Shown here piece after piece: positions 59,150 to 64,000 of a stretch of DNA of 64,000 bases. Origin of the DNA: Pardosa pseudoannulata. Lineage: Eukaryota > Arthropoda > Arachnida > Araneae > Lycosidae. Location of the stretch: contig CM063499.1 of NCBI GenBank assembly GCA_032207245.1, positions 37,846,812 through 37,910,811 on the forward strand, read 5' to 3'. The position numbers and the translations under genes are program-made. Each line of letters begins with the position of its first letter. Within the stretch, counting starts at the first letter, position 1. Below the pieces are notes generated by a model. The model saw only the letters and a list, made by a program, of their open reading frames with translations. It was not told where the DNA came from and searched no databases.

Positions 59150-62100
59150 CATTTTTATTAGAGTATCCACATTATAAACTGCTTCTATAAAGTTATTGAT
59201 ATATTATTTTCATAACATTATGATAACCATTTGGCATGGTACTACATATCATTCCGACATATTTACGTATTTTAATATTTATTAGTTTCGTTAGAATCTC
59301 TGTTTCAGATTACAGTAAGTTTGTATTTTTGAATTTCAACAAACTTGAAATATTTTTAACCGGTTTTGTTTTAGAACTATGCTACTAAAGCTTTTCTTTC
59401 TGGTTTTGTGAACATGTCGGTATTTCTACAGTTTCTTTGGAACATAAACCTTCACGTATTCTGATATGCAACTTCCATTAATTAGCACTTTCCATACTAC
59501 TTGAAACTATGAACATATTATAAGTGCAGGTGTTTTTTCTAGATTTAAAATTGTACTTAACAAATCGTCGGAGAATATAATGTGTAAATGATATATGTAC
59601 TCATTTTAATTTGAAAAATAGAGGGAACAGAGACTAGACAAAGAATTTACGAAGTTGTTTAAAATGTTACTCAATCCAGTTACATCGACTTACCGAATAT
59701 TTGATTTATGCTAGAGAGATACCTGATGGTGTCTTTACTCTAATTAAATGAAATACCTCTCAGCGTTTGACATAAATTAGTGATATATTAGTAAATTGCA
59801 ATACTGTAAGGGTTGTTAGTAATAAACAATAGTGTTAAACAAGAAGTAATGATATTTTAAAAACAGGTATTACATTTAATATTGCTAGAAATATATATAA
59901 TAATAATATTGCTGGATATTTTCTAAACTAGGTAAACAATTGAGAAATTATTAAGTGAAATCTCGTCTAAATTACAAAGTCACATAATTTATATCGTCAT
60001 ATTAATACATAGAATCAAAATAAGAATATTTTTAGTTACAACATTTGAAATATCGAAACATACCACTATTCAAATACAATAAAGTTGCAACACAAGTATT
60101 TTATGTTGTTAATTAACTTGAATTGGAAACAAATATCGTTAAAAGTACAAAATTTTAACAAAAAATGGCTTTAATTTTACGTTAAAGCTTATTTGAAAAA
60201 AAGTAGATCTTTATAATTGTTTTGTTTGGCTTTTCTTTTATAGGCTGATAAATTATGGTCAATTTTGAAAGACAGAAGTCTAAAAAATAGTCTAATTACA
60301 ACAATATAAAATCATATTTGTAAACGAGTTAAAAAGCCCAATTAATTCACATCAGCACATATACATTTGCATTAAATTGTAGAAATAAACTAAATATTAG
60401 AAAACAACAGTTTTTAAAATTTTCTTAAATTATTATTTGTTAGCTATTAATAATTCATACTTTAGTAATACATATAAACAAAACACACTAAAAGAACATA
60501 ACTGTGTCAATCTTATGCATAGAATATTGAAAATATGACAGATTTTCAAATTAAAACTGCAAGATAGAAAAATCATTATACGTAAAATTGTACCACAAAA
60601 TATATATTTTGATTATAAAATTTAGCAATAAAAAATCAAGTCATAATATACTTATATGATGGGTTTCGAAAATTTTGGATGGTATGTTACTAAACTGCAT
60701 GAATTAAAAACACATAACAGGGTGTTATGTGTTATTAATGCATACAGAACTAAGATGGAAGATGGTGTTATTAACACCATTTACTCTCTTGGCTCCTTCC
60801 CAAAATATAGTACCTTAATTTTCGCCAATGCCTTTAAATTTTAAGACATAATACCAAATGAAATACCTGGACTATTTAATAATTTTTAACTTATGAATTA
60901 TACGCTTGATAATATTCAGTATGAAGGGAAACAAAGGTTACCAGTGCCATCCTAACCTACGGCTAAATGGGTTATAACTTCTAAACGCCGTTTTGCTGGG
61001 ACGGCAATTTTGATTGCATTTTAAATTAGTTTGACAGATGAAATAAAATAATTTTTTATTTCTTTTTTTTTTTTACATTTAGGAGTATTTTGCAAAGAAT
61101 ATAACCACAGGCAGAGGGGAAGACGCCGTAGAGATCATGTAAACACGCAAAGGAAATGATTTCAAAGGGCCTTAACAGAAGAACTTCTTTACAGGTTCCT
61201 GCTCAAATTTGATTTATTTTAATTATCAATTTTGTCGATTTCGTATTCGGATTTTTAAAAATTCCTTGTAGACTACATACTTGAGGTATATGCTAATACG
61301 TACACAATGTTTAAGTTAATGTTGTATTACGTTCTTGATTAAATTTTATGTTAAACAAATAGCTGCAAATGACGTTAAACATTAGTTCAACGGAGACACC
61401 GAGTCTGGGATTTGTAATGCCCGAGCTGTGACGTCACTACAATAAGACTTAGCCAATAACATTTGAAACAGCAGCAGTTGTTCAACTAGCAGGTGTTGAT
61501 CACACAGACGGTGACTCCTGTAAGAAAGTTTCCTTGCGAAACAGCACGAGATCATTGTAGTTTAACTGTTAAGACTAACGCCACACTCTAATCTTCTCGC
61601 TATTTATAACGTTTTTTATATAGGCAATATTATTGATAAGTATAACTATTACTGTTTAAGTAAAAATAATGGCAATTATATACCACAAAAGTTTTTGTTT
61701 CTTAATGAATTATTTAATCATTTTAGTTTTATTTAATACGGTGGTGGATGTAAATATATTATTAAAATTACACATATATTGGAAGGAGAATATGTTAATT
61801 TCAATCAACAATAAATAATGTCATATACTTGCATAATCAAATCCCTAACTCTCAGATATAAAATCAATTATGTTATTTAAAATTCCAGCGAAACAAAATA
61901 GCCATTGATGGAAGCAAATTTATTATTAATTAAAACATTTAACCAAAACGAGATTTCTTTTATATGGGATCTAGCATGCAGTATTTAATTCATTATCTCA
62001 GATTGGGTTCAAATGCATTAAAAAAGGCACAGGCAAAAATTTATCAAATATTAAGTGGTTACTTAAGAAAGAGATGAATTTTTTTCTAAATGAGCACACT

Positions 62101-63400
62101 TCAAATTTGGTGCTCAAAAATTTACAATCACAGCATAAATTCACAATTTAAGATACAACATAAAAGCAGGAGATAACGATGTTTACTGGTGCCAGTAAGC
62201 AAAATGGCATCCCAGAATTTTTAATACATTGAAAAGTCATAGTTTATATAGATGATTGTTGCATTAAAATAGGTGTTTCGTTCGTTACATATATGTACAA
62301 TTTAAATTATTTGCAGCGAATAGAATATATAGCAAATTTAACTGCAAGGTGGCAGGGACGTAGTTGCAAACAGAAAATAGAACAAATTTTCTTCTGCTAA
62401 CCTTTCTGAAACAGTCACAGAAGAAGGAACTAGATTTGTTCTATGCTGAATGATTGCTTTATTTGATTGTTGCCTGAGGAATATTTTCAGTTGTGTTTAT
62501 GAGTTTTCATCAAACACAATTTTATACAAAATCTTAAATTGTAAAAAAAATTTTGTTTGAAAAAAAATTAATGCGGCTCTCCATTGAATTCAAAATAGAA
62601 TTACAAACTCTTAAATAAAAATATGATAGACTATAATACTTGTCCATTATCGTGCTTCAAGCAAAAAATATTAAGAATGTAACTAGGCATCTTGAGAAGT
62701 CTGGATGCGTCTGATTCTGATAGTGGGAGGAGTCCAAGTCACTAATTTTAATAAGCACCGCCCCTAAAATTGCCTTTTGATGAACTGCAATATTTTCTTT
62801 AGGAATAATGCATTATGGTCAGTTTTAAGAAAGACTAAAATAAAATACAAAATAATATTGCCTGATAGTTCGAATATTTCACCAGAAAGCATTTATTTAT
62901 AATTAAAATGACGAATAATTATTTTTTTTTTTACGAAAATATCAAAAATATTTTTATACATTGTATCACAAGATACATCTTTCTCAAAAGAATTAGTTAC
63001 AATCTTTAAAAAAAATAATTGTAGCTGATAGAAAACTTTAAAAAATCTCTGTGACACGGTGATAACTGGGCGGAGCTTCCCCACTAAAGTGAATCTGAAG
63101 CAATTGGAAATCACAAGTTCTCCTAGCACACTTAATATCATATGCTAATATTTAAAAAGAAAATGTCGTCTTCGTTGCTGCAGACTTTTGGCTATTGAAT
63201 ACAAATAAAATAAAAAAAACTTGCTTTAAATTAGTCCTAATTTCTAGTATTTCCTCAGTTAATAAGCATAAACATCAATAACTAGAGATGACGTTCGTTG
63301 TCAACATTAATTCAACACCAGCAAAATATGGAAATAAACAACAGTTGAATGCTACAGTTAAGTTATCAAAACACTAAATTCATCTATTTATGAGCTAAAA
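59150..63400. other. AT-rich stretch preceding the terminal exon
   Basis: No supported gene. It includes two tiny palindromes at about 60708-60735 and 60763-60781 and the dispersed repeat at 61492-61560. The right part may be 3' UTR of the minus-strand gene whose terminal exon is at 63406. Confidence 0.45.
61492..61560. repeat. Dispersed repeat, copy 2
   Basis: GCAGGTGTTGATCACACAGA, GTGACTCCTGTAAGAA, GAAACAGCACGAGAT match 50448-50535. Confidence 0.65.
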
Positions 63401-63405
63401 TAATT

Positions 63406-63514
63406 TCAAATTAAAGCACTACGTTCTGTGATTTCTTCTTGAGCTTCAGAAGGTGTAGAGCCGCCTGCTAGGTGAAGATAACTGCGAAAACTTGCAAACA
63501 TTTCTTGCATATTG
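63406..63514 (-). CDS. Probable 3'-terminal coding exon of an unidentified gene entering from the right
   Basis: On the minus strand an acceptor (TTTATTCTAAG) precedes 109 nt that read, after one carried base, as 35 codons and a TGA: NMQEMFASFRSYLHLAGGST followed by PSEAQEEITERSALI. Composition is protein-like (balanced residues, GC higher than the flanks), unlike other short ORFs nearby. Only 486 bp of window remain upstream, so the rest of the gene would lie beyond the right edge. I do not recognise the family. The same strand below this point would be its 3' UTR. The alternative is a chance open frame next to a chance splice site. Confidence 0.5.
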
Positions 63515-64000
63515 CTTAGAATAAACAAAATCTGTACATGAATAGTTCGTCCTGTTATGAAGAAGTTGTACATATTTCATGTGATAAAAAATCATAGATA
63601 TTTGCACAAAATTCATATATATATATATATTATATAAAATGGGGTTATGAATATGAAAGAAAATTTTGTAAACAATGAAACCTCGTATTTGTATTACGTA
63701 AATAAATTAAAAAAACACATTTGGAATTTATTTTAATAGTCCATTGGATTAATAAGTTTTTTATTTTTTAGAAACACATCTAAAATTTTTGCAGGAAAAT
63801 ATTCTGAAATGTAACTAAAAACTTACAGAGAAAAGTCACTTAGAATCTAGCTAAATATATGATATAAAGCGAAGAATTAAAATTCCTACGCCATTTGGAG
63901 TAAATATTTAAGCTGTTCTAAGAGAATGTTACAGAATGTTCTAAATATTCAACAAAAATTAACTAGAAAAGTAGCTAACTAGCAAAATTAGATCATTTAA

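Overview
This is a eukaryotic nuclear window: visibly AT-rich, genes split by canonical GT-AG introns, and crowded with transposon debris. The mix (jockey-like and RTE/R4-like non-LTR relics, piggyBac, hAT, Tigger/pogo, Harbinger and Tc1 debris, PIF1 helicase fragments, a tRNA-derived SINE) together with arthropod-like host proteins suggests an arthropod, most likely a spider or other arachnid. The lineage is inference from recalled family resemblance; no search was run.

Host genes. (1) ELP1, Elongator complex subunit 1, minus strand. Eight internal coding exons between 570 and 15871 join in phase and encode about 262 residues of the N-terminal beta-propeller; the 3' part lies beyond the left edge. 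A start-like exon lies at 19566-19787 but carries an in-frame TGA and has no matching donor. (2) PSMA1, proteasome subunit alpha 1, plus strand, complete and intronless at 23722-24555, divergent from ELP1. (3) A probable 3'-terminal coding exon of an unidentified minus-strand gene at 63406-63514, whose body lies beyond the right edge.

Layout. 1-16 kb: ELP1 exons, with introns holding a Tc1 relic, a SINE split by a DNA transposon, an 8-bp-TSD hAT-like MITE, two TTAA-flanked MITEs and a tandem-duplicated repeat. 16-22.6 kb: a Tigger/pogo element, three SINE copies (14.5-18.8 kb), a CENP-B-type HTH relic and a three-layer nested hAT complex. 22.6-27 kb: PSMA1 and quiet flanks. 27-37 kb: a piggyBac MITE, an RTE-like relic, a second copy of the transposon that splits the first SINE, another piggyBac derivative, an LTR-like region with internal duplication, a tRNA-Ser 3' fragment inside an inverted repeat, two very long AT microsatellites and a long hairpin. 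38-51 kb: hairpin MITE cluster, duplicated PIF1 helicase exon, inverted nested SINEs, a piggyBac deletion derivative inside a jockey-like retrotransposon, a solo LTR, two foldback elements, a Harbinger relic, and an RTE-like relic with about 100-bp tandem repeats. 51-64 kb: mostly featureless AT-rich DNA with a few small MITEs, then the terminal exon.

The two named host genes serve unrelated pathways (tRNA wobble modification and protein degradation). I see no bacterial-type operon, CRISPR array or defence system. The interest lies in the transposon archaeology: repeated nesting with legible target-site duplications, autonomous/non-autonomous pairs, and several broken or oddly structured coding pieces.
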